From positions 20,755,063 through 20,819,062 of the forward strand of contig CM037472.1 of the NCBI GenBank assembly GCA_021014325.1: DNA of 64,000 nt, read 5' to 3'. Source of the DNA: Plazaster borealis. Its lineage: Eukaryota > Echinodermata > Asteroidea > Forcipulatida > Labidiasteridae. Position numbers and translations under genes: made by a program. Below are positions 1 through 10,200 of the stretch, one piece after another; position 1 is the first letter of the stretch, and each line of letters starts with the position of its first letter. The notes below the pieces were generated by a model. The model did no database searches and was not told where the DNA came from. It saw only the letters and a list, made by a program, of their open reading frames with translations.

Positions 1-172
1 GGCTTATTTTATTTTATTTTTATTTATTTTTTAGTTATGATGATTTATTTATTTATTGTTTTATTTATGTAATGTTTTTATTTATATATTATTGTTTTTT
101 GGGGTTTTTTTATATTTTTAATTTTGTTATTATTTTATATATATATATATATATATATATGGTTTTTTTTTT
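1..172. repeat. A/T-rich low-complexity tract with (TA)n
   Basis: T- and TTTA-rich sequence ends in an alternating TA run at about 136-161, followed by a T-run. The T-run could act as the polypyrimidine tract of a splice acceptor at 174-175. Confidence 0.8.
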
Positions 173-175
173 AAG

Positions 176-246
176 TTGACAAGGAATTGCAGAAAGCACC
201 TTCATCGAGTTCAGTTGTTAAAGTTGTCTTAAGTCTCTCCACATAA
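176..246 (+). CDS. candidate terminal exon of an unidentified upstream gene
   Basis: A T-run followed by AG at 174-175 could be a splice acceptor. The frame after it reads DKELQKAPSSSSVVKVV and a few more residues, then stops with TAA at 244-246. The Ser-rich tail resembles an ordinary protein C-terminus, and the next 4.5 kb is mostly non-coding AT-rich DNA ending in a strong polyadenylation signal, as a 3' UTR would. I do not recognise the protein and the exon is very short, so chance is a real alternative. Confidence 0.22.
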
Positions 247-1281
247 ATCCACAAGGCTGGAATGTGAGAAAAGTCTGGTTACCATTCACATATTGAGAGT
301 ATATATGTTGTGACTATGGTTGTGTGAACAGGGAACCAGACAAGATGGCCATATGGTGAATCCAAAGGCCGTGCCCTGCTGGTGCAGATAGTTTTAGTGG
401 GCTTTACTATAACTTTGGGCTTTTAGTTTTGTGTTTGAGATTTTTTTTTCGTGTAGTGAAGTATTATTGTTCACATGCTGCTTGAAATATTAATTTAGTC
501 ATGTAAGCTAATCATTTTATTGGTGTTTAATTATGTTCATTAATATCTGTGATTATATAACACTGTTTAACAAATGCCCTGGAGGTAAAAAACATGGTTT
601 GTTTTTCTGGAGAAATATTGTAAGATAGTTAACCCATGATGGATTCATGGCTGGAACATCAGAAAGATCAATTAAACATGGTATACCATGCTGGACTTTA
701 GCAAGATATATTTTATTTTCCCGTAATACTGAATTTAGAACAGATGTTAGCAGAAAAAATTTCTATTACGTAGACAAATTTCCATGGTTTCATTAGGTAG
801 TAGATAATGTGGAAATCTTCAAAAGCTGGTCTTAAAAAGTTGAATAAGAACATTATTTGTCCTTACCTATTAGGAGGAGGATAGTGGTTTTGTTAGAAGC
901 AGGTCTTAAGATAGAATGAATATTTTTTCAGTTTATTTTCAATGGTGAAGCCACTCGATATTTTGGACAACATTTTCGCCAAATACAGACGGGCTTTTAT
1001 GCGGGGCAAAATTCAAGCTGGTCTTAAAACGTGGCATTGAAAGATGGAACTGTTGAGCAAAGATCTGAAATCCTATAGCTGTACAGTCAAATTTTATAAT
1101 GGATAATCATTTAAATTTGGATGAATATGTTAGTTTGTAAGACGGCTTTCCGCAAATTTACGCAACAGAAATATTGACTATTTTGTGCGACATGCAAGTG
1201 CAGAAAAAGAGAAAAATGGCCAACAGAACGTCACATGGAGAATGATTCTTCCTCAAAATATAATTCTTCACCACCCCTTCT

Positions 1282-1654
1282 TTAAAGGCATCGTACACGT
1301 TTGGTAATTGTCAAAGACCAGTGTTCTCATTTGGTGTATCCCACATATACATAAAATAACAAGCCTGTGAAAATTTGGACTCAATTGGTCATCGAAGTTG
1401 CAAGAAAATGATGAAAGAAAATACACCCTTGTTGTACAAATTTGTGTGCTTTCAGTTAGGAATAAAAACTTCTTGCAAGAAGTTTTTATTATTTTAGTGA
1501 GAAATTACCTCTTTCTCAAAAACTACGTTACTTCAGAGGGAGTTGTTTCTCACAATGTTTTATACTATCAACAGCTCTCTGTTGGTCGTTACCAAGTCAG
1601 TTTTTATGCTAATATATATTTTGAGTAATTACCAAACGTGTACAGTACCTTTAA
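1282..1654. mobile_element. TTAAAGG-type MITE, copy 1
   Basis: The element starts TTAAAGGCATCGTACACG and ends with the near-complement CGTGTACAGTACCTTTAA, giving terminal inverted repeats bounded by TTAA. A perfect 30-bp palindrome lies at 1461-1490. Close copies lie at 13351-17281 (split) and 58623-58998. It encodes nothing and is probably a non-autonomous DNA transposon. Confidence 0.8.
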
Positions 1655-1702
1655 GTTTCAAGTTGATCATGTTATGGATACAAGTCAGTCCACTTTATAT
1701 CT

Positions 1703-1879
1703 GGGCCCAATTTCATGGAGCTGCTTAAGCACAAGAAGTAGCTACGCACAACAGGATTGTGCTTACCAGACCAAGGTTACCATTTCACTGGCATATGTGA
1801 CTGGTATCCTGCTCTTTTTTTCTTAGCAGAAAATTGTTGAGGAACATTTTCTGCTTAAGCAGCTCTGCGAAATTGGACA
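1703..1879. mobile_element. GGGCCCAATTTCAT foldback element
   Basis: The left end reads GGGCCCAATTTCATGGAGCT and the right end reads GCAGCTCTGCGAAATTGGAC, close to its reverse complement. Inner GCTTAAGC motifs are also mirrored. At least six relatives occur in the window (3869, 27518, 29448, 29597, 54343, 54846). Confidence 0.75.
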
Positions 1880-3868
1880 TGAATTTGTCACTCCGTTTAG
1901 AGTGTGTGAACATGATTTGTGTGGTATTTTGGAATATTGGGTTGTATACTATAAACAAAGAAATGTTTACCTACAGGACATCAAAGTGTCTCAACAAAAG
2001 GTACAACCAAGAAATAATTTGTTCCTTTTCAGAGTTAACATGATATCTTTCAAATGAATGCACAGGACAGCTCAAAGGCACTGAGGAAAATACTTGGCCA
2101 GTTTTATTTCTTACAGATCACATTGATCTTTGTTTTGTATTCATGGAGTCTGTCCTAAAATCTATTGTTACATTATTTGTATTTAACACCAGGCTGCAAC
2201 AAGATTTTGTTTTATCATTACTCTGTAAATTAATCACTTGCAAAATGGGCTCAGCGAATTGGTGAATCGTTTCGAGTTATGATGATTGTTGTATGACATT
2301 GCTTGAAAGATTGGACCATTTTGAGAACTGAGCCGATCGCTTGCACGACTATCAAGCTAATAAAAGGATGCGGAAAGAGCCAATTGGAGCATTAGCCCAA
2401 GTAGGAACAAAAGCAAGTTGATTGTTTTTTGTAATGACACATCTGAACTTGCTGTTCCTCCCAATGATTTTTGTTCCTCATCAAAACACGAGGAGGAAAA
2501 AAAACCAATGCGTCAGGTTTTTCTGTAATGAAGAACACTTTACTCTGTATTATTATTCAAATTGATCACAAAAATGTTTAAATTGTTATAATTTTTACGA
2601 AAAGGCTGCTTTTAATAATGCTAGACAAAAATTATATAACTGACGATTTGTACAAAGATGATTTATTTTGTTGTTTTATTGTCAAGTCAATTGAGGGATC
2701 CTTCCCACAAACTCTGCAGATTGATATAATCTTTGAATGGAATACTTCACTGTTGAGTTTGTTGGTGCTGTGTATTGGAAGCATGCATTTATCCATTATA
2801 GCTTATGTTGTGAACAGTAACAAGAAACAAAACAAACCTGGTCAAAACCTTTCAGTCTGTGCTGAAAAAAACATGTGATCGCACAAACCGACAGTTTTCA
2901 TTTAGCATAATTTAATTTGAAATTACAAATAACATTTTGATTATTTAAAAATAACTTGGCAGGGATCAAATATTCAGTATGCCATACAGTCATTTCAGAC
3001 AAACAAAAGCAAAGAGAAAATAAATAATTCCGAAATGCTAAACAAAAATTGGTTGTTTTTTGTGAAGATTAAGAAAGTTTTCACAAGAATTTTATTTTTG
3101 ACAGTTTTTTAATTTAAATTAATAAAATGATCCCTGAAATCTAAATTAACAGATCACATTGAGGAGTTTGATTTGTGAGAAATGTTTTCATTTTTATTTG
3201 ATTTTTAATTTTTTTAGAATACGCACAGACCTTTCTATTAAAAACTACTTCCTAGAAAACATATGTCAATCCTACCCCCCTAAGCAAACACAGCTTCCCT
3301 GTTTTGTTAGACAATTTGCTCTTTAAAGCCCAAAAGACTATTTCATGCATGCTGCATATAATATAAATTATATCATGCCATATTTGTACCGTTAGGATTG
3401 TATATGTCAAAATGTACTCATTTCATGATAATCAGGATATGTTTCGTTCATTTGAATGAAAACTTATTTGTTAAATATATTTATTGCTTTCTTTATGACA
3501 ATGGTTTTTTTCTGGGAGCTGCCCGCATTTTCTTATAAAATAAAAGAAAACAAGCAAACAACGTAACAACTTAATAAAAATGTTGAAGGAAGAATGAACT
3601 GCCCAACAATAACCTATTTGCGTTACATTTTTCTGTTTTCTTTTTCTTTCGTTTTTGACCTACGACTGCACATGAGGGCTTTTAAACTTTTTGATCCGAG
3701 CATTCTTATTTAGGAAACCCACCAAAGAATATTGTATTTTTGGTTGTTAATATCACATTGTTGAGTTGTTATAATTCTGGTATGGATGTAAGGTATTCCA
3801 GGCAGAAAAGGCACCTCAGTTTTTCTGCACTTCACACAAAATTTATAAACTGCCCGAATTCAAGACCA

Positions 3869-4142
3869 GGGGGCCAATTTCATAAAGCTGCTTACAGGTA
3901 ACAGTAAGCAAATTTTCATGCTAACTATAGCAAACAAAATTCCATAAGCATAAGCTTATGTCACTGGTTAGCAAGAAAATTAAGCGGCCAGCTTGTGCGG
4001 CGTTCACCATGGGTTTGCATTGTTACGTCATTCATTTGCTTACAGTAAGCACTGGAAGGTTTAGCATCCTTTTTCTGTGCTTGCAGTGACATGAAATGGA
4101 AGTACAATATTAGCCGTTAAGCAGCTCTATGAAATTGGACCC
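3869..4142. mobile_element. GGGCCCAATTTCAT foldback element, longer copy
   Basis: It has the same inverted ends as the 1703 element (GGGGCCAATTTCATAAAGCT at the left, CAGCTCTATGAAATTGGACC at the right). The interior is longer and rich in repeated GTAAGCA/TGCTTAC words. Confidence 0.7.
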
Positions 4143-4801
4143 AGTACAAGCAATTTTGGGGACTTTTCAAATCTTGACTTTGACTCGTATTGCAGCTGTG
4201 GCTATGTGTTTAAGACGCATGGCTTCACATTGATGAAGCCAGAGTCGGAACTAAAAGTTGAAGCTAAGGGGTTTATTTTTTCAATAATGAAGTCATGTTT
4301 GCTTCCATTAAAACTGAAGTGATCAAAACAAAGTTGATTGCTTGTGCAAAAAAGGGAACATGGGGGAAAAAGTTGTGTGGGGGAAAAAAGTTCTATGCCG
4401 AAAAGAACAATCAAAAACAAATTAATTTACAAGACAGATTTGGATTCTCTTGTACTCTGGTTTCATAAACACAAGTACCACAATCTTCACTTTTTATTAA
4501 AAAATGAAGAACAAAAACAAGCTTCTGATCAGACTTTTCCCAAAACCGAATACCTTTATGTGAGAACATTCAAAACGTACCAGGATAAAAACCTTGAAAA
4601 TCATAATTTACAATGAATATTCATCTCTATGGAAATTTGTGTAGTCAATTAACATGTGATTTACATTTAGCATGAATACCTGATGACCTGTTGTGGACAT
4701 TATGCTGCTGATGCCAGTGCTGTATCTTTTATGTACAATAATAACACTATTTCAGTTCTTTCAGACTCCAGTCTGCTCAAGATCTTTGTTCAGCTGTGGC
4801 T

Positions 4802-4807
4802 AATAAA
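4802..4807 (+). terminator. polyadenylation signal AATAAA
   Basis: AATAAA is followed after about 20 bases by a T/GT-rich stretch (TTTTTGTGGTCTACTTTG, later TTGTTTGTTGTTGG). This is the usual order of hexamer, cleavage site and downstream element. It would end a + strand transcript entering from the left. Confidence 0.4.
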
Positions 4808-4979
4808 ATCTGAAAAATGCTGAATTTTTGTGGTCTACTTTGTTCTTACATTAGTGGTTGACTTGTTTGTTGTTGGTTCCCCTTTACAAATAACATGGTA
4901 AAACAAAACCTAAATTTGTTTGCCAAGTAAATACTAATTGACCCATCATCATTATGACATCATTTCATAGAGGTAATGA

Positions 4980-5270
4980 TAATTAGCTACGTGCCTTTTT
5001 CAAACCCCGACTTGGGCTCCGGCTCCACCATTAATTTTGGAGCAGTGTAAATATTGCACGGTGTTTCCCACAACAAACGGAGCCGGAGCCAAGATTTTGA
5101 AAAAAAACAACTTGATAAGCAAGGCTCACTCCTGAAGACCAGAAGAGTATACTATTCTAAACGTCAAGACCACACCTGCTCTTTTCAGAGCCAACACTTC
5201 CACAAAAGAGGTTTTTACACATGGTTGTACCCGCAAGTTTACTATTTATTTATAGTTACTTCTTAAGGCT
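4980..5270. repeat. dispersed repeat with GGCTCCGGCTCC start
   Basis: The part at 5167-5265 (TTTCAGAGCCAACACTTCC, then CGCAAGTTTACTATTTATTT) is shared in pieces with 8704-8797 and 38130-38245. The 5' part has CTCCGGCTCC words and a mirrored GGAGCCGGAGCC about 70 bases on, so the unit probably folds back. Confidence 0.5.
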
Positions 5271-5419
5271 CACTCAGATTACGCCCTCATTTGACTTGGT
5301 GTAACTAGTTGTACTTCATGAGGGCAGTATTTAACTGAACTGATCAGGTCTACACAAAGAGCATGGTGTGATTTAGCACACATAGGTCATTAGCTCTGCA
5401 ACTAACCGACAGGCCATGT

Positions 5420-5695
5420 ATTTTAAAATCATCACCATACGCCTAGACATGGTTTTGTTGTTGATTTTTAGAAACAATTTTTTCTTGTAAATTAATTGTC
5501 TGAAAAAAATACTATAAATCAGAAATTTGGTTTTGTTTTTGGGAAAAATAGATACTTTTTTAACACTGTCATTTCAGGTCATGACCTTTCCTTTGACCTT
5601 TTTAGTTGAGAAGTTCAGATCTTGCAGCCATTTGCAGCCGCTATGTGCATTTTGGTACAAGCCGCTTGTGGCCGCTGTGGTCTCTAAAGGGTTAA
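5420..5695. mobile_element. TTAACCCTTTAGAGACC element, copy 1
   Basis: The right end GTGGTCTCTAAAGGGTTAA mirrors the left end of the copy at 39361. The interior shares ATACGCC..ACATGG and GGCCGCTATG words with 10030-10316 and 39361-39633. The TTAA boundaries suggest a TTAA-targeting DNA transposon family. Confidence 0.6.
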
Positions 5696-6009
5696 ACATT
5701 TAAACTGAAAAATGGGGTAAACTAACTCTATATAAACAGAACTCAGACTAGAATGCCCTGTGCACATAAGCATTCCTATTGGTTGATCTGGTTAATTTGA
5801 CCATAATAGGCATGCATGTCACATGGTATTGAATACTCCAGTGTACTCTTATGTCCACAGTTGACATAGAGGGCATGCAAGGCAGACACAGACGACAATT
5901 GAGTCTGACAATCTATAATTTCTGTTCTATGGTTAACCCACAAAAGTCTGATTGGGAAAAGATGTGTTGTTTATTATATGGGATTTGATGAGGCATGTTA
6001 TTTCAATTG

Positions 6010-6300
6010 GATACCCAGTTGTACAGCATTGGATTAATTTGGATATTGGAATACTAAATTTCCAACAGGAATCAAATTGGACTCAGTTGGCTTTATTACA
6101 TTGAATTGGAATTAGTTGGAATTTGATTCCCAATTGAGACCATTTGGGTCCAGTTGGAAAAAGTCCAATTGGGTTCAGTTGGAAAAAATTTCAAACTGAA
6201 TCCAACTGAGTCCAATTGAGTCCAATTGGTTTTGTGCCAAAACACAACATTGGAAAAATTCCAATTGGTTCCAATTGGAAAGTTGAATTGGAAATTTTGG
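6010..6300. repeat. cryptic CCAATTGG-rich repeat
   Basis: Imperfect words such as TCCAATTGG, CCAGTTGGA and GAATTGGAA recur every 10-20 bases. Because CCAATTGG is its own reverse complement, both strands read alike. It looks like a degenerate short tandem array. Confidence 0.6.
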
Positions 6301-6307
6301 TAAGGGA

Positions 6308-6670
6308 TTGCATGGTGAGGTATCAATGTATGTTCGGTTTGCGGTAACACCATGTGTATATCTACTTTGCTGTGTAGATCTTGTTCTTTGAGAACTTGTC
6401 TTGCTATGTATTCTACTGCCGCGGAGTAGATTTTGGAATTCGGGAGACTATTCTACTGCCGCAAAGTAGATTTCGGAATTCGGGAGACTAACAAAATCTG
6501 AAAAGAACTGTCCTGCTTCTTAACTACTACCTGGGCGGAAGGTAGAAAATCGGTCGGGACTACTCAGTGGATCGGGGGTACTTCTCGTTAATAACTTCAC
6601 TGCCGCGGAGTGAGTTATTAATTGGTCTCAACATTTCAACTAGCTTGCTCTAGTCATCTTCAGGAGACTG
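6308..6670. repeat. dispersed repeat shared with 44651-44962
   Basis: The segment starts TTGCATGGTGAGGTATCAAT and runs through TTCTACTGCCGCGGAGTAGA, TTCGGAATTCGGGAGACTA and CATCTTCAGGAGAC. The same words come in the same order at 44651-44962. The element family is not recognised; a TTCTACTGCCGC block is locally duplicated in this copy. Confidence 0.7.
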
Positions 6671-6753
6671 TCTGTTTATTATAACTATCATTAAGTTGGT
6701 CATTATAACTACTGGTGGCTATTATAACTATAATTAAGTTACCGATTGGCCAC

Positions 6754-6759
6754 TTTATT
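6754..6759 (-). terminator. candidate CGRRF1 polyadenylation signal
   Basis: TTTATT on the + strand reads AATAAA on the minus strand, about 90 bases past the CGRRF1-like stop codon. Confidence 0.45.
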
Positions 6760-6846
6760 GAGAACGTTTCTAAAACAAGAAGTTAAATTGAACATATTAA
6801 TAAATATGCTATTTTCCTCTGAGATGTCATTGGACGTTCTGTCTTA

Positions 6847-7281
6847 TCATAAGTCTTGAAAGCCAAGCAATTGGCTGAATCTCTCACAAGCATTGTTAAA
6901 CCTAGTTGGCCAATCATCATCTCCCCCATCATCGTCATACAACCTCCTACACCAATCAGCATCTGCATCACTCTCCAGTGAGAAAAATGACTCGATGTAA
7001 CCTCTGCACATGGGGCATTTGTTGAGCAATGGAAAGCATGTTGTGCATACACACGTATGTCGACACGGCAACAGGGCTATACTGACCAGTCCGTTTTGAC
7101 AGACGACACAAGCATCTGCCGGCAAATCGTTTAAGTCAGCATCGTCGTCACGACAACTGGAGGATGTTATCTCCTCAATGTCTGGGTTTACAGGGTTATT
7201 GTCAATGTTGAATGAACCTCCCTGATTCTGATTATCAGTTACAGATTCACTCTGTAATGTTTCTGTCGCCATGAAAAGTTT
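6847..7281 (-). CDS. CGRRF1: CGRRF1 exon 6 (RING domain and stop)
   Basis: The acceptor TTTGTAG precedes KLFMATETLQ in phase 0. Family members have LKQLFMS at this join, so the Met at 7272 is internal and not the start. The exon carries the C3HC4-type RING (CVVC, CRHTC, CTTC, CPMC) and an Asp-rich end finishing LLGFQDL. Confidence 0.9.
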   Translation of the reverse strand, partial: KLFMATETLQSESVTDNQNQGGSFNIDNNPVNPDIEEITSSSCRDDDADLNDLPADACVVCQNGLVSIALLPCRHTCVCTTCFPLLNKCPMCRGYIESFFSLESDADADWCRRLYDDDGGDDDWPTRFNNACERFSQLLGFQDL

Positions 7282-10200
7282 CTACAAATGAAAAATTATT
7301 CAACAGTTTTTATTCACTTATGGGAGACTTAATAAAATACTATTAAATTCATCATCAACTTGAAAACAAATTCAAACAGAATGTAGCTCACCAATATTCA
7401 AAATATTCTTACAGAGGACAGCTCATCACTGTACTGTCCTATGACATCTTTATGGAGTCAAAGAATGAAACACAAACTGGAGACAATGTAAACTATTCAC
7501 TGTGTATATATTGTGTGTTAACTTCTCATTTGCTTTTTTTTATGATGCACCTGTGGGTGTTACATTAGATAGTAGGCCATTACAATCACTATTCACAATA
7601 ATCCTACAAAAGGCAGCTCATCAATATTTAATATGCACGCGCATGGTGGTCTCGCGTGCAGTAGAGCATAAAAGGATAGAAAGAAAATGCAGACTGAATA
7701 GTATCAAAAAGTTTGCTTAATAATGAAGGCCATGAAATGGTGTGAATAATCAGGGCTCAAATTTGTGGGGAATATCCACAAGAACTGCAGGGCTTGTATC
7801 TCCAAATTGTTACTGGACCAGAATTTATTTTACAAGACCAGAGTCAAAATGAGTTGAGCAAGCACTAAGAGAAAATCTATCTCATTTGTCTGATGTGTAA
7901 GTGTACTTCGATACTTAACAGAATTGACAGATATTTATCAGACTCATAGGCAACTATTTTTTCACAAAGATACTACAAAATGAGCTAGCCTCTTATTGTT
8001 CAATTGCAAAACACAAGACCACCGGACTTGTCTAGCCTTGAGTTTACTGGCCTGACACTAAAAATCACTGGCCTCACGCCTGTGGTCCAGTGTTAATTTT
8101 GAGCCCTGATAATGAATGCCACGTGACCTCCAATCCTCCAATCAAAATGACAAGGATCTATTTGGGTATCATATCTTTACCTGCACATCCCAGATTTGTC
8201 CAGTCCCCGATACGATCAGCTGTGAAATAAGACAACATCGATCTCGGAATGTGTCATCTGGAAGATGAATAATATACAGACATCCCTCCTGCAATACGAA
8301 TACAAAGATTTCAGAATAGATGAGACACTGAACAATTTGTGTCAGTTAAAAAAGAAAGAGCTTTGACAGTTGCTGCATCAGTTCCCCCCAAGTGTAGCAT
8401 GTAAAGTATTTAAGGATTTCAGGACCTATATATTGAGGCCCGAAAAAAATGTTGTACCGATAACATACATGAAATAAAACACCTCAAACATCAGGGTTTT
8501 GGACTCGCAAGATCAAAACTAATTGTTTTAGTCATTTCTCAAAAACTATAGCATTTCAAGCACAAGTATTTCAAGGGATGTGCATTTAGGCGGCGCCCCA
8601 GGTACGGTGTGCACCACATCTTAACATACAATTGTACTCCCAAACCATGGGCAGACTAAAGCCTCTTGTGAGGTCAGTGCAAGGGTTTTTGACAACTACC
8701 GATAAGGAGTAACTATAAATAAATAGTAAACTTGCGGGTACAACCATTTACACATGATTGCACTCACAAGTTTACTATTTATTTATAGTTACTCCTTATT
8801 TGTCAACACCATGCAAAGCTTCAAACCCCACTTACAACAACTAATGTTGGCCGCATGCTTTAGAACAAGTGCTCTTTTCCTTTTTTACAGATCTATAAAG
8901 TCAAGATGATATTCAGAATACTTACAATCTGAGGTTGTGAGTTGATCTGAGACTCTTCCTCAAGTGACCTGACTATAATACATAAGGGATACTTGGTACG
9001 GGGTGGGGGACCCATACTGTTCTGTATCTGCGTATCTGTCACTGTGTCTGGCAGCGTCAGGTGTGCTTGTCTCTCTATCTCGGCATCTATGCTGTTTGGG
9101 CTTTCGGTTAAGGGCAAAGTTTGAGAGGCAAAAATGCAAATGATATGTAATGGGATGAAATTGTAGGCCCCCTTTTGCAAACACCAGCGTATCCCTTGTA
9201 AAATTTATAATGCCTCACTATAGAGGGCGCTAGCCGCACTGGAACCTGTTCCAAATATTAATAAAAAGTTTTTATAATAAGAATATAGTAAATTTAAATA
9301 ATACTTACATGCATGTATTTTTCAGACATGAAACTTGATTAACACAATGAAAGAATAAACTGCCTTGGACATAAATATTTCCATGTTTTTTCTGTTTTCT
9401 GTGGCATATTAAGCAATCAAGGAAACAAAGAGTTTATTTCCGTCTCGAAACAATTTTGGTATGTCCTCTTTTGGTTGGGTCTGTCAGTGTCAGTTGACGT
9501 ATCATTACTCCCTAGACATTGCTATCCTTTGTCCCATACAAAGAGGTAAAAAAGGTACTGGCATTCCTAATCAAAATTCTCCCTTTTTCTAGGGGTTATT
9601 GTGTACTCTCTGATACAAAACCTTCATCCTTTTGTTAAACAAAGGAGGATTACAAGAGATCGATAGATTGCCACCATTGTTTTTCATTGCATTCCGCATA
9701 CGGGAGGCAAGTCCAAGATTCCAGCATACCATGGCCGATTATCGGTCTTGGCTTTCGGCCAAGGTCTGGCCAATCCACAGAGAAGACTCTCCATAATATC
9801 TTAAAAGATAACAAAAAATCCTGGTTTATTTGATGAGAACGCTTGTTGTCTTTACTATTTTTGGTCAGAGTTTCATTGTGACAACGATATTCTCAACAAA
9901 AATTACTTCAGTAGTTCCGAAAAAATAATCCCGCGCAGAGGCACAGAAAAGATTATTTAGTACCGATATGAAGAGGTCAACCCTAGGGGGTTAGGGTTCA
10001 CCCTTTGGAGACCAATCTTTTCCGCATAATCATCATCATACGCCCAGTCATGGATAATATTGCTGATTATTTTGGGGACATGTTAAAAATAATGCAATCG
10101 AAAATTCTAATTTGATTTTAGAATGCATAGATACTATGTCAACATGGGAAACATTGGAAAATTTCAATTCAGGTCATGTCCTTTACTGTGACCCTTTTCG

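Larger units (their letters stand above)
247..4801 (+). other. AT-rich non-coding stretch, possible long 3' UTR
   Basis: No convincing coding frame is visible on either strand. The region is mostly unique AT-rich sequence with three foldback elements listed separately (1282-1654, 1703-1879, 3869-4142). It could be the 3' UTR of a + strand gene that starts left of the window. Confidence 0.35.
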
